64,000 nucleotides of DNA from a virus, in IMG/VR virus record IMGVR_UViG_3300032287_003113, positions 124,001 through 188,000 of that record, one strand, 5' to 3'. Every line of letters starts with the position of its first letter. Within the stretch, counting starts at the first letter, position 1. Positions 55,720-63,499 of this stretch are shown here, one piece after another. A program made the translations under genes and the position numbers. Under the pieces are notes generated by a model. That model was given only the letters and a program-made list of their open reading frames with translations, ran no database searches and had not been told where the DNA came from.

Positions 55720-56010
55720 TTAGAACTCGAAATCGAAGGTGTTGATTTGATCTAGTACTAGGGCAAACATACTAGCTTCTACGGCTATTTCAAATGCGGC
55801 ACAGCGATGGCTGTGTACATTGGCATCGGCATCTTTGTAATACTGTTCACCATGGTAAAACCTACCTGAAAGATTGGTCCAGATCCAATCTGAAATGGTT
55901 TTTTCGGTGCATTTTAATTCAAAGGTAACCGGTGTAAAGTGCGGCGGGCAATGATCTAATTCTCTAAGTCCAAATACCGCCAGGGGATTGGCTTCGTTAT
56001 ACTTTAGCAC
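55720..56010 (-). CDS. Small protein of unknown function (GTG start)
   Basis: A 96-residue protein. Visible stretches are FTPVTFELKCTEKTISDWIW, then GRFYHGEQYYKD and an Ala-rich helix (AAFEIAVEASMFALVLDQIN). The start is GTG at 56010, inside the end of the gene before it. The four genes from 56475 to 55720 overlap in sequence, so they are likely one transcript with the VWA gene. No family recognised. Confidence 0.55.
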   Translation of the reverse strand: MLKYNEANPLAVFGLRELDHCPPHFTPVTFELKCTEKTISDWIWTNLSGRFYHGEQYYKDADANVHSHRCAAFEIAVEASMFALVLDQINTFDFEF

Positions 56011-56296
56011 TGGACCGGATGGAATCGATGGTTTCTTGGCTTAGTTCGCCTTCAACCAAGGTAAATTTGGTATCGCTTTGATCAGCTTCGGGTATTACCA
56101 ATCTATCTGCAAGCAAGGCTTCAGCATCACGCACAAAAGTTTCGGTTACTTGATACTGTTTGGTATACTGAGCAATTTCCATGGAGCGGCTAAGATCATC
56201 TAGACAGTTTTCTAGTTTGAGAATACGCAACTGCAACTTTAGTGCCAATTCACGTGCGGCCTTGGGTTTTAAATCTTTGGGATTTACAAATTCCAT
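55997..56296 (-). CDS. Small coiled-coil protein of unknown function
   Basis: A 99-residue, mostly helical, charged protein. Its first half (LKPKAARELALKLQLRILKL, then LDDLSRSMEIAQ) is a probable coiled coil. The tail is acidic. Its ATG overlaps the stop of the preceding gene. It may be an oligomeric accessory or DNA-associated protein; nothing more specific can be supported. Confidence 0.55.
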   Translation of the reverse strand: MEFVNPKDLKPKAARELALKLQLRILKLENCLDDLSRSMEIAQYTKQYQVTETFVRDAEALLADRLVIPEADQSDTKFTLVEGELSQETIDSIRSSAKV

Positions 56297-56478
56297 TATT
56301 CTACTCCAAAATGTTTTAAAATATTGTCACTGCTCTGATAAGGTTCGGCGGTGTGTGCAATATCAGCACACTCCCGCACAATGGCCTGGGCAAACTCTTC
56401 AACCTTGAGTCGCCATATGGGGCTATGAGCAATGGTAAAGTGAGTGTCCTCGGCTATGCGTTGGATATTTTCGTTCAT
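56296..56478 (-). CDS. Small phage protein with EEFAQAIVRECADIA motif
   Basis: A 60-residue protein. The stretch VEEFAQAIVRECADIAHTAE followed by a C-terminal ILKHFGVE is a very widespread small phage motif (FAxxIVRECA...HFG) without known function. The ATG at 56478 overlaps the stop of the VWA gene (ATGA), which settles the start. A longer frame beginning at 56562 would run inside that gene and is not likely. Confidence 0.7.
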   Translation of the reverse strand: MNENIQRIAEDTHFTIAHSPIWRLKVEEFAQAIVRECADIAHTAEPYQSSDNILKHFGVE

Positions 56479-57719
56479 TTCACAGCATCTTCGTAGTGGG
56501 CATACACACCAAACTCGGGTTTGGCTTCTTTGTTGCCTTTGATAATCCACACAGTATCGCAATACTGCTCGACCTGATCAGGGCTCCAACCAAAGAAACA
56601 AAAGTCAGTAAACATGATCAATTTCTTGGGTTCGATGTTGTTTTCTTCCAACCAGGTCCAAACACAATGCGGATCTGTACCACCGCCACCACCCGGTACA
56701 AAGCTCTCAATGTCAGCGATATTGTCCGATGTGAATATTTCGTGATTGTGTACTTCGGTATCCCAACCCAACACATGGATACGATATTCGTCGTAACTTT
56801 CCATGATACCTTTGATTTCACTCAAGAAAATCTTGAGATCTGGGTCAGTGATACTACCTGAAGTATCAATACCAATCACAACATCAATCTGGTTGCCGGG
56901 CAACATGCCGGGCATGACAGCATCCATATGCCACCCTCTGCGGCTGGGACGTTGCCAAGTAAAATCACTCTTGATAGAACTTTCAACCTGCTGATTGATC
57001 AACTCACGCCAGTTAATCACAGGTTCGGTTAGGTCCTTGATCATGCGTTTGACACCACCGGGCAAATTACCTGCACCCGAAGCATTGGCGGCATTTAGTA
57101 CTGCATCTTTGATTTCGTCGCGAATAGCCTTCTTTTCTTCTTCGCTCAGGCGTGGACGACCGTTGCCTGGCTTGTCGCCATCTTCGCCTTCACCACCTTC
57201 TCCGTCCAAATGTTCGTCTAGTAGACGCTTCATCAATTCATCAATGTTGATTTTGTCGGCATTGGCATACAAGTCATCATACACTTCTTCGGCACTCATA
57301 CCTTTGTACTTCGAGTCGTACAGGGCAACGGGAATCTTGTCGCCAATACGTTGTTCTACCAGGTCCCAGTTTACGCAATAGTCATCGGCAATGTTCCACA
57401 GTTTTGGATCTCTGTTGCCACGACGTCCCATATGGTCATAAACCGCATGAAGCACTTCATGTCCGACCAAGAATTCCAATTGCTTTAGGGGAAGGTTATT
57501 GACAAACTCTGAATTATAGTAAAATTTACGGCCGTCTGTGGCGGCAGTAGGACACCATTCATCTGCGTTGATAAGTGTTAGGCGGGTAGCAAGGTTGCCA
57601 AAGAATGGAGCACGGAGCAAAAGACCAATACGTGCGGTAACCAGTTTTTCGCGGGCACTTGCATCCGTCTTGGGATCTGTTACTGTTACCGCTTTACTTT
57701 TTTCTGCTAGTGTAGTCAT
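56475..57719 (-). CDS. VWA-domain metallopeptidase-like protein (DUF2201 type)
   Basis: A 414-residue protein. HEVLHAVYDH at about 87-96 is an HExxH-like zinc motif. A Gly/Asp/Glu-rich linker follows (about 170-190). The C-terminal half is a von Willebrand A domain with DVVIGIDTSGSITD (MIDAS D-x-S-x-S at about 285-289) and a further acidic loop MFTDFCFFGW. It is the classic partner of a MoxR AAA ATPase, found about 600 bases upstream. Such pairs act in protein or cofactor maturation; in phages the client is unknown. ATG 57719 is preferred because AGGAG lies 8 bases before it. The promoter at 57744 serves it. Confidence 0.85.
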   Translation of the reverse strand: MTTLAEKSKAVTVTDPKTDASAREKLVTARIGLLLRAPFFGNLATRLTLINADEWCPTAATDGRKFYYNSEFVNNLPLKQLEFLVGHEVLHAVYDHMGRRGNRDPKLWNIADDYCVNWDLVEQRIGDKIPVALYDSKYKGMSAEEVYDDLYANADKINIDELMKRLLDEHLDGEGGEGEDGDKPGNGRPRLSEEEKKAIRDEIKDAVLNAANASGAGNLPGGVKRMIKDLTEPVINWRELINQQVESSIKSDFTWQRPSRRGWHMDAVMPGMLPGNQIDVVIGIDTSGSITDPDLKIFLSEIKGIMESYDEYRIHVLGWDTEVHNHEIFTSDNIADIESFVPGGGGGTDPHCVWTWLEENNIEPKKLIMFTDFCFFGWSPDQVEQYCDTVWIIKGNKEAKPEFGVYAHYEDAVK

Positions 57720-57743
57720 TCTGTTCGCTCCTGTATTATATAT

Positions 57744-57772
57744 ATTATACATTTAATTGATTTTTTGGTCAA
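57744..57772 (-). promoter_or_regulatory. Sigma-70-like promoter for the VWA operon
   Basis: On the minus strand TTGACC (57767-57772), 17 bases, TATAAT (57744-57749), overlapping the 3' end of the preceding gene. The spacer ends AATTAAATG, matching the promoter at 60410 (CATTAAATG). The leader is short, with AGGAG just before the ATG. Confidence 0.8.
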
Positions 57773-58055
57773 CCTTTTGGTTAGCACGGTTTTTTCGTTG
57801 ATTAAACACATCTTCCATGCCCTGTACACTAGAACCAGGCTTGATCACTTGTGGTGCTGTGGGCTGGCTGACTGCGACTGTGGCACGTGGTTCAGGTGCT
57901 GTGGGACGGCAAATATCATTGCCGCTGATGCTTCGGCTGATCTTGCAGTCTTGATCGCGAACAGCACTGATACCATGGTCTGCTAGACCTTTACCGGTGG
58001 TTTCTACCGAAGCCACACTAGCTAGACCGACTATGAGCAAAGGACCTATGACCAT
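57753..58055 (-). CDS. Small exported or membrane-anchored protein
   Basis: A 100-residue protein. The first 20 residues are hydrophobic (MVIGPLLIVGLASVASV), a probable signal or anchor. A short region GKGLADHGISAVRDQDCKIS then RSISGNDICRP follows, with two cysteines, and then a Pro/Val-rich charged tail. This HGISA..DC motif recalls small proteobacterial envelope proteins, so host origin is possible. ATG 58055 is chosen over GTG 58064 because AAGG lies 8 bases upstream of it. It overlaps the preceding gene slightly. Confidence 0.55.
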   Translation of the reverse strand: MVIGPLLIVGLASVASVETTGKGLADHGISAVRDQDCKISRSISGNDICRPTAPEPRATVAVSQPTAPQVIKPGSSVQGMEDVFNQRKNRANQKVDQKIN

Positions 58056-58243
58056 TGTGGCCACCTTAACATAAAATAAGTACGGTCTGCTGGGTCGGGG
58101 ATATATAACATCATTTGTCCTAGTGCTATCTTATTGTGGCCTAACCAAGTACCAATGGATTCTTTGTTATCTAACCACCATTTACGATTCATGACTACAC
58201 AAATCTCTGGAGTATCTAGTTCTGGACAAAAGTCATAGTTCAT
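58046..58243 (-). CDS. Small Trp-rich protein of unknown function
   Basis: A 65-residue protein with five Trp and two Cys (VVMNRKWWLDNKESIGTWLG; TYFMLRWPQWS). No signal peptide. No good ribosome site precedes its ATG. It overlaps the next gene. The short length keeps confidence modest, but the Trp-rich, in-frame translation and operon position suggest a real product. The 55 bases upstream (58244-58298) hold no gene. Confidence 0.45.
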   Translation of the reverse strand: MNYDFCPELDTPEICVVMNRKWWLDNKESIGTWLGHNKIALGQMMLYIPDPADRTYFMLRWPQWS

Positions 58244-58298
58244 AAGAATAAGGAGGACTTACAGCGTGTGCCTGCCCCCTGCCTGTGACAGCAACCTT

Positions 58299-59405
58299 TT
58301 ACTTACCGCCTGCCGCGATAATGTACTTGCCGTACCGCTTATGGAACTCATCAAAGTTCTTGAGCTTGCCTGGTACCAAGGGTAAGTTGTACGTGGTCAA
58401 CGCAACTCTAGCACCCATAACAACCAATTCAGTGGTAAAGTTATCCATCATAAAGCGGAAGAAGTTATCGGCCATACCGTGCCATTGGCTGATCTTTTCC
58501 TTGCCTAGTTTGGCATAAGCATCTTGCAATTCATAGCACATGGACACAGTCAAGGAGTACATGGCACTGACTTCTTTGACATCTAAAGTCTTGACCTTGC
58601 CTGCCAAGATTTCGCTTGGGTTAGGCATCTTGCTGGCAACCTTGCGGTGTGCCATAAACTTAACTGCCAAGCCATCACCGATAGTACCAGCAATCAAGTC
58701 CGACAATTCTGCATCTGTGGCATCTTCGTCATGTAAGAATTCACTTACAAAGTGCCATGAACGTGGTGTTGCAAAGGCACGGCTGGCTGAGCGTGGGTTA
58801 AAATCCATCAAGTCTTGCTTGGCAAAACCAATGTAACCTACCACGTCCTTGTGCTCACGATTCTGCACAGCCCACTCGTTCCATGAGTCGTAATCAGCAC
58901 GTACTTCCAAATGTACGAAACGATTTGCCAGGGGCATTGGCATACGGAAACTAACACCTTTGTCGCTTTCACGATTACCCGCGGCCACAATTACCACATT
59001 CTTGGGCAGGTGATACTTGCCTAGTCTGCGATTGAGAATCAACTGATAGGCCGCGGCCTGTACTGCCGGGGCTGCCACGTTCATTTCGTCCAAGAACAAG
59101 GTCACAACAGGATATTCTGCGGCCAACTCTGGTGTTGGTAAATCCACAGGTTCAGCCCAGTCCATTTTGCCCGACTCTTTGTTATAAAACGGAATACCAC
59201 GCAGATCTGTGGGCTCCATCTGGCCTAGACGTAAGTCAATGGTATAACCGCCTAATTCTTGGGTAAGACCGGCTACCAATTCACTTTTACCTACTCCGGG
59301 AGGACCCCAAATAAAAACAGGGCGTTGGACTTTGAATGCACGAAGCAAGCGGCTACGGCATTCATTGGGTGTTACTGTACGGCTTTCACTAATAGTTGTA
59401 CTCAT
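58299..59405 (-). CDS. MoxR-type AAA+ ATPase
   Basis: A 368-residue ATPase. PVFIWGPPGVGKSELVAGL is Walker A. VVTLFLDEMNVAAPAVQAAA is Walker B with sensor context. VVIVAAGNRESDKGVSFRMP is sensor 1, and MPLANRFVHLEVRADYDSW contains the Arg finger region. With the VWA protein downstream it forms a MoxR/VWA chaperone-like pair. The ATG at 59405 is supported by AGGAG 6 bases upstream. Its promoter lies at 59450-59478. Two small genes stand between it and the VWA gene, so the pair is not strictly adjacent. Confidence 0.9.
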   Translation of the reverse strand: MSTTISESRTVTPNECRSRLLRAFKVQRPVFIWGPPGVGKSELVAGLTQELGGYTIDLRLGQMEPTDLRGIPFYNKESGKMDWAEPVDLPTPELAAEYPVVTLFLDEMNVAAPAVQAAAYQLILNRRLGKYHLPKNVVIVAAGNRESDKGVSFRMPMPLANRFVHLEVRADYDSWNEWAVQNREHKDVVGYIGFAKQDLMDFNPRSASRAFATPRSWHFVSEFLHDEDATDAELSDLIAGTIGDGLAVKFMAHRKVASKMPNPSEILAGKVKTLDVKEVSAMYSLTVSMCYELQDAYAKLGKEKISQWHGMADNFFRFMMDNFTTELVVMGARVALTTYNLPLVPGKLKNFDEFHKRYGKYIIAAGGK

Positions 59406-59449
59406 CACAGGCTCCTAAAAATTACTACAAAATTAACTACTATAGAACT

Positions 59450-59478
59450 ATTATACAATTAAATGATTTTACGGTCTA
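59450..59478 (-). promoter_or_regulatory. Sigma-70-like promoter for the MoxR gene
   Basis: On the minus strand TAGACC (59473-59478), 17 bases, TATAAT (59450-59455). It overlaps the last codons of the gene before it. Just downstream is ATAG-TT-CTAT, a small palindrome matching the larger one at 63484. The -35 is one base off TTGACC, so it may be weaker than the other three. Confidence 0.65.
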
Positions 59479-59794
59479 CTAAATTTTCACGATCGCTGTA
59501 AATTTTATTACCACGATCACGAATTAAATCAGCCGAACCTTGCGGATCTGCGTCAAACATACCACGAATATCTTCGTCTGAAATACCTTCCGCCACATTC
59601 ATGGTATAGATTTCATAATGTCTTTGGCTGTTGGCCCTAGCACGAAGCATCAAATGATTGACCATACTGCCCAACCGAACCGGTGGATCTTCATTCTTGA
59701 GTGTGGCCCAAGTGGCTTCTTTTTCATAGTCTGTGATATTGATCACAGCCTCAAGCCCCGTGCAGTCCCACGACACAAGAAACAGGTTGCTCAT
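59459..59794 (-). CDS. Conserved small protein of unknown function
   Basis: A 111-residue protein beginning SNLFLVSWDCTGLEAVINIT. A middle stretch LGSMVNHLMLRARANSQRHYEIYTMNV is followed by acidic ISDEDIRGMFDADPQGSADL. Its beta-alpha pattern is compact and well formed. I recognise the type as one carried by large aquatic phages but know no function. It starts by ATGA overlap with the preceding gene. Confidence 0.65.
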   Translation of the reverse strand: MSNLFLVSWDCTGLEAVINITDYEKEATWATLKNEDPPVRLGSMVNHLMLRARANSQRHYEIYTMNVAEGISDEDIRGMFDADPQGSADLIRDRGNKIYSDRENLVDRKII

Positions 59795-59979
59795 ACTTCG
59801 GCGATTTCCCAGGCCATGATACGGCGTTCCATTTCGGCATCAAGTACATCACGAATAGCCCGTTCGCCTTCAGTCAATGTAGTCGAGCTCCAAAACGTAT
59901 CTAGCAAGGATGATAATTCTTGAGCCGGCATAGTCCGGGCCATTGCTTGGTATTCTTCTCGGGTACGATATTTCGACAT
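59791..59979 (-). CDS. Small helical protein of unknown function
   Basis: A 62-residue, mainly helical protein (EEYQAMARTMPAQELSSLLD; RAIRDVLDAEMERRIMAWE). A strong AGGAG 6 bases before the ATG marks the start. A hairpin at 60001-60032 separates it from the gene before. No motif suggests a role. Confidence 0.6.
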   Translation of the reverse strand: MSKYRTREEYQAMARTMPAQELSSLLDTFWSSTTLTEGERAIRDVLDAEMERRIMAWEIAEV

Positions 59980-60000
59980 TTCGATCTCCTGTTTAAAAAG

Positions 60001-60032
60001 TACTGGTTTTTATTTTGAGTCAAAAACCAGTA
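60001..60032 (-). terminator. AT-rich hairpin, possible weak terminator
   Basis: A perfect 11-base inverted repeat TACTGGTTTTT / AAAAACCAGTA with a 10-base loop. On the minus strand it is followed by CTTTTTAAAC. It lies between two minus-strand genes. The stem is mostly A/T, so attenuation or mRNA stabilisation is as likely as full termination. The rest of the 118-base gap (59980-60097) has only a short GGGG/CCCC stem near 60053-60071. Confidence 0.45.
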
Positions 60033-60097
60033 AAAAGTGACTGCGTCGTTTCTGGGGTATCAAGGCTCCCCAAGGACCGCACGGCCCCATCACAGCC

Positions 60098-60379
60098 TTA
60101 TCTGGAAAGATTCATTACACGACCTTGGAACTCGTTGAAGCTGACTCTCCAAGGCACAAATATTTCATGACCCACACGACTGTCGGGACCGGATTGATTA
60201 GTATCGGTGTCGGCACCAAAATGATCACGGGTAACACGGATCTTGTAGGCCTGATAACCTTGCTCGGTATTGTGAGCATCAATCACTTGACCTTCGATAA
60301 AACAATCATCACGTCCCGCCATGGGTTTGAAATCATAGCTACGGATGATATCACCATCTACTATTGTTAGTCCAACCAT
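60098..60379 (-). CDS. Small protein of unknown function behind a strong promoter
   Basis: A 93-residue beta-rich protein. MVGLTIVDGDIIRSYDFKPM is followed by DCFIEGQVIDAHNTEQGYQ, then YKIRVTRDHFGADTDTNQSG and VGHEIFVPWRVSF. The EGQVIDAH and RVTRDHFG segments suggest a small OB or SH3-like barrel. The ATG at 60379 has AGGAG 6 bases upstream. A near-perfect promoter at 60410 and a terminator at 60441 isolate it from the upstream unit, so it heads its own transcript. Confidence 0.65.
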   Translation of the reverse strand: MVGLTIVDGDIIRSYDFKPMAGRDDCFIEGQVIDAHNTEQGYQAYKIRVTRDHFGADTDTNQSGPDSRVGHEIFVPWRVSFNEFQGRVMNLSR

Positions 60380-60409
60380 TTTTAGCTCCTTTTTATTAAC
60401 TATACATAC

Positions 60410-60438
60410 ATTATACATTTAATGGATTTATGGGTCAA
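60410..60438 (-). promoter_or_regulatory. Sigma-70-like promoter
   Basis: On the minus strand TTGACC (60433-60438), 17 bases, TATAAT (60410-60415). The spacer reads CATAAATCCATTAAATG, closely matching those at 57750 and 63503. It lies directly behind the terminator of the methyltransferase unit. Confidence 0.85.
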
Positions 60439-60440
60439 CC

Positions 60441-60464
60441 AAAAAAACACCCCTAAAAAGGGGT
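60441..60464 (-). terminator. Rho-independent terminator
   Basis: On the minus strand ACCCCT-TTTT-AGGGGT, a 6-base GC-rich stem with a 4-base loop, followed by GTTTTTTT. It lies 27 bases after the stop of the ABC-GNAT gene and ends that transcript. This is the clearest terminator in the window. Confidence 0.88.
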
Positions 60465-60490
60465 ATTTTAAGCGTTGTAAGTCATTGATT

Positions 60491-61549
60491 TTATTGAGAT
60501 TTTTTACCCATATATTCGTGGCTATAACACACCCTATAAGCATCGCGAACAGTGGTTGTGCCGCCATAGCCCGCCATTTTTCTAGCAGTACCGTCTTTGT
60601 TTAAGTAACTACCTATCCTAGACTTCTTGTTCATTGATGTGGGGCGCCACAGGTCTGACTTTTCTCTGTGTTCACCAAAGCTAGGGTGTGCAGTCTTACT
60701 AAAGTACCTTAGCCCACGGCTCACATATATTTCAGCAACGGCATCGCTAAACGCTGTGCCTATACCCATGCCCTGAAACTCGGGAAGGATTACTGTACGA
60801 TGACCACGCCAGTACGAATGAATATCTCTGTTGGTTGAATGTATTGCGGCATGGAAGCCAATGGGCTTGTCGCCTAACAGTAACACATAGTAATGAGCAC
60901 TCTTACTGATTGCAGTATCTAGATAGTGATACCGACTGAAATATCTCCAATAGTCGACACTTGAGCTTTTGATGGTGAGTGCAAGTTGTGGTCTTGTCCC
61001 CAGTCGAAAGGGTGACCTCCGGTTTTCTAAGACACAGAGATCTGTGTCATATACGTAGTCTGGATCTAACCATTCTACTATGTCTCGATGGCAACTGGCA
61101 ATGTATAACGGATTGGTACTGCTTTGACGATCGTAAAACTTGCGAATACTCAATGCAAGACTCTTAGCAGTATCACGGTCCACAACACTTGTAAACTCAT
61201 CTACTGCGGTTAATCCTTGGTCTAGACTTATGGCCATTTCAAAGCGATGATATTCGCCGTTGCTCAATGTTGCAGGTGCTCGGAACCAAGCGGGTATGCT
61301 ACGCAGGCCACAGGCCAGTAACAACTCTTCTCCACGTTCAGGTGTGGTAAAGTTCTCTATTGTGTTAAGAGTATTATCTACTACAGGTTGTTGAAGTTTG
61401 CCTAAGCTACGTAGGATAGTACTCTTGCCACTGCCTGACGTACCTACAATTAATACAATACCATCCGTTGGAAGCTCGGGTATTGCTACCTGTGACTCTT
61501 TATAGTCTGTGATGTCGTACTTGCGTTTAATTTCTTCTAAGTAGCTCAT
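60491..61549 (-). CDS. ABC-type ATPase fused to GNAT acetyltransferase-like domain
   Basis: A 352-residue two-domain protein. N-terminus: Walker A GTSGSGKST (36-44), ABC signature LSNGEYHR (95-102), Walker B LTAVDEF with E118, and the switch His in ASCHRD (H154). The ABC core is compressed to about 170 residues and has no membrane partner. C-terminus (about 200-350): a GNAT fold with RTVILPEFQGMGIGTAF, the acyl-CoA loop QGMGIG, and a basic tail. The Mu Mom DNA-modification enzyme is also GNAT-like, so a link to DNA modification is worth testing, given the methyltransferase next door. It starts by ATGA overlap with that gene. Confidence 0.85.
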   Translation of the reverse strand: MSYLEEIKRKYDITDYKESQVAIPELPTDGIVLIVGTSGSGKSTILRSLGKLQQPVVDNTLNTIENFTTPERGEELLLACGLRSIPAWFRAPATLSNGEYHRFEMAISLDQGLTAVDEFTSVVDRDTAKSLALSIRKFYDRQSSTNPLYIASCHRDIVEWLDPDYVYDTDLCVLENRRSPFRLGTRPQLALTIKSSSVDYWRYFSRYHYLDTAISKSAHYYVLLLGDKPIGFHAAIHSTNRDIHSYWRGHRTVILPEFQGMGIGTAFSDAVAEIYVSRGLRYFSKTAHPSFGEHREKSDLWRPTSMNKKSRIGSYLNKDGTARKMAGYGGTTTVRDAYRVCYSHEYMGKKSQ

Positions 61550-62754
61550 GCTATTTCAAATACAGCAGGATTTAAATCGTTGATAGTTTTTTTATTTTTC
61601 TTAGGTACAGGCAACACCGGTTTAGTAAAAGTTTTTCCAAGAGAATCAGCACAAACAACATTTGATGCAGGAACACCGGGTAATCTTTTTAAAGCAGAAT
61701 CTACATTAGATTGAGTTAAATCAATTCCGTATATGGTGTCCACAGGAATATTATTTGCTAATTTTCTTTTTTGTATTGCTACCAAAAACTGACCGTCACC
61801 ACACATAGAATCTATAAAAGTATTATCTGGATTTGTAAATGCAGTAGGATCGTATTGTTCAATGACGTTTAATACTTCTTCTACTAAACTTGTTGGAGTA
61901 AACACTTCGCCTAATGCTTTAACACGGTCTCGATCTTCCGTAATATCATTATCTAATACTTTAGGAGCCGTCAAATCTTGCGGTGTAATATTCCATTCTT
62001 TAGGAGTTTCTAATCCCGTAACAATTTGATTAATATCAAATTTTTTAACATTACGCATACCAAATGCATGGCCGCGTAGTTTCATACGTTTAACATATTC
62101 CTTAAAAACAGGATTCTTTTCTACAAATAATTTTAATTTTTCTGCTTCGGCAATAGTAGCAGTTGGTATGTAGCAGATAGTCCCACCATATACTGCTTCA
62201 TCTGTGACCGTATAACTTTTACGACTTTCCATTGTATAAAAGGCAAATTTAGGACCTGCGTCAATTTTGACGTCGGTATAATCATATGCAACTTGATCTC
62301 TACCTTTACCGGGCAACTGTCTAATTACTTTATTCTTTTTACCTGCACCAAAAAACTTATTCATGCCATTGTTACTGCCACTGTAATAAACAAAGTCAAA
62401 ACAATCTGCAGGGTTGGGACTGTAAATCTTTGCAGCCATGCCACCTAATATTACAGGCGGGGTCGTGCGTGGAAGTTTGCTTACACTAAAGAAACAGGTG
62501 TTATACGGCCATACATCAAGATTGTCCATTAAATGAATAAAGTTAACTTGATAGTCTTTAAAGTACCCGTTGACCAAGTCTGGGATAATGCCTTTGAGGG
62601 TAATATTAACTAATGTACCAGAGTCGGCAACACGATTATCAAAATCGTTGCGTGTGGCTGTTTTATAAAGAGTGGTGTTTCCGCCAGTGCCGGCAATGTT
62701 ATTACCTTCGGCTACATTGAACGCTGGGTTACTAATTGCATAATTAAATTGCAT
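61546..62754 (-). CDS. DNA adenine methyltransferase-like, motifs in permuted order
   Basis: A 402-residue protein. The catalytic-type motif is at the N-terminus (ISNPAFN, N9-P-A-F12, in place of NPP[FY]). Motif X follows at 282-287 (GEVFTP), motif I at 313-324 (FIDSMCGDGQFL), motif II at 341-346 (IYGIDL) and a motif III-like VVCADSL at 366-372. The IV ... X-I-II-III order is that of beta-type, circularly permuted N6-adenine enzymes; residues about 60-270 would hold the target-recognition region. The second Pro of the NPPF motif is Ala, which may weaken activity. It is joined by overlap to a nuclease-like gene and the ABC-GNAT gene. Confidence 0.8.
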   Translation of the reverse strand: MQFNYAISNPAFNVAEGNNIAGTGGNTTLYKTATRNDFDNRVADSGTLVNITLKGIIPDLVNGYFKDYQVNFIHLMDNLDVWPYNTCFFSVSKLPRTTPPVILGGMAAKIYSPNPADCFDFVYYSGSNNGMNKFFGAGKKNKVIRQLPGKGRDQVAYDYTDVKIDAGPKFAFYTMESRKSYTVTDEAVYGGTICYIPTATIAEAEKLKLFVEKNPVFKEYVKRMKLRGHAFGMRNVKKFDINQIVTGLETPKEWNITPQDLTAPKVLDNDITEDRDRVKALGEVFTPTSLVEEVLNVIEQYDPTAFTNPDNTFIDSMCGDGQFLVAIQKRKLANNIPVDTIYGIDLTQSNVDSALKRLPGVPASNVVCADSLGKTFTKPVLPVPKKNKKTINDLNPAVFEIA

Positions 62755-63466
62755 TTGACATTTTCTTAAAGATTTCTTTTAATTCTTCTGTGGACTTTAA
62801 ATATTTAGTCTGCCAAGATTTATATAATTCAGGTTCTGTTTTAGAATTAAAATTCCACCCAATTTGGTCTTGTCTTTTTTTATCTAAGTTTTCTTGAAGA
62901 ATTGCTAATCTAGTAGCAGTATCACCTTTAATTTTTCCGGACCCTTGACTTGATCCGATGGCCTCGTAAAATTTAGGTTTGCCAGATTTTTTATCAATTT
63001 TGTAAGGGGTAATAGCACGTTGACGAATTTCATCGATTAGTTCGTCTTTGGTGAGATAAAAATATTCTACTTTAGTATTATCCCATGCCTTCATAAACAA
63101 GTAACCAGCCAAATCTTCGTAAAAGCGTAATTGCCCACCACCAATTGCATCACCGGATGAAAACGATACCTTAAGTTCAATATTATTTTTTCCTGGTACC
63201 AACATTTCTCCTGCAACTAAGTCGCCTAAGTCAAGACCTTCTTCGTCATTCTTTTTATCATAACTTAACGCATCTTTTTTCTTAGTACCAGTTTGGTGTG
63301 CTACCCAGCCCTCAATAAATTTTTCAGCTGATTTTTGTTTCATAGCACCATAATACTCGTACATTTCTGAATATGGTGTAATGTAATAATTTTCAATATT
63401 TTCTAATAGTTCTTGTATTTCTTTGCGTTCTTTATTGCTGGCTTTAATTCGATCAAGTAACGACAT
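62744..63466 (-). CDS. PD-(D/E)xK nuclease-like protein
   Basis: A 240-residue protein. A GLDLGDLVAGEM segment (D82) is followed 14 residues later by NNIELKVSFSSGD (E97-x-K99), the D...ExK arrangement of restriction-type nucleases. A Gln (GGGQLRFYEDLAG) then sits where many such enzymes have one. The Lys/Asp-rich head and tail suggest DNA contact. It stands first in the methyltransferase operon, as a restriction partner would, and overlaps the methyltransferase start by 11 bases. Activity is inferred; a sequence-independent repair nuclease is the alternative. Confidence 0.6.
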   Translation of the reverse strand: MSLLDRIKASNKERKEIQELLENIENYYITPYSEMYEYYGAMKQKSAEKFIEGWVAHQTGTKKKDALSYDKKNDEEGLDLGDLVAGEMLVPGKNNIELKVSFSSGDAIGGGQLRFYEDLAGYLFMKAWDNTKVEYFYLTKDELIDEIRQRAITPYKIDKKSGKPKFYEAIGSSQGSGKIKGDTATRLAILQENLDKKRQDQIGWNFNSKTEPELYKSWQTKYLKSTEELKEIFKKMSNAI

Positions 63467-63483
63467 AGATTTCCCAATATTTT

Positions 63484-63499
63484 ACTGTAGAACTACAGT
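63484..63499. promoter_or_regulatory. Operator-like palindrome at the transcription start
   Basis: ACTGTAG-AA-CTACAGT, perfect 7-base arms. It overlaps the -10 box and covers the expected start point of the 63.5 kb promoter. The core TAGAACTA recurs beside the -10 box of the promoter at 59450. A repressor bound here would block RNA polymerase. Confidence 0.55.

Noticed and set aside
56479-56562. Longer version of the 60-residue small gene
   Set aside because: The extension lies entirely inside the VWA gene. The ATGA overlap at 56475-56478 gives a natural start.
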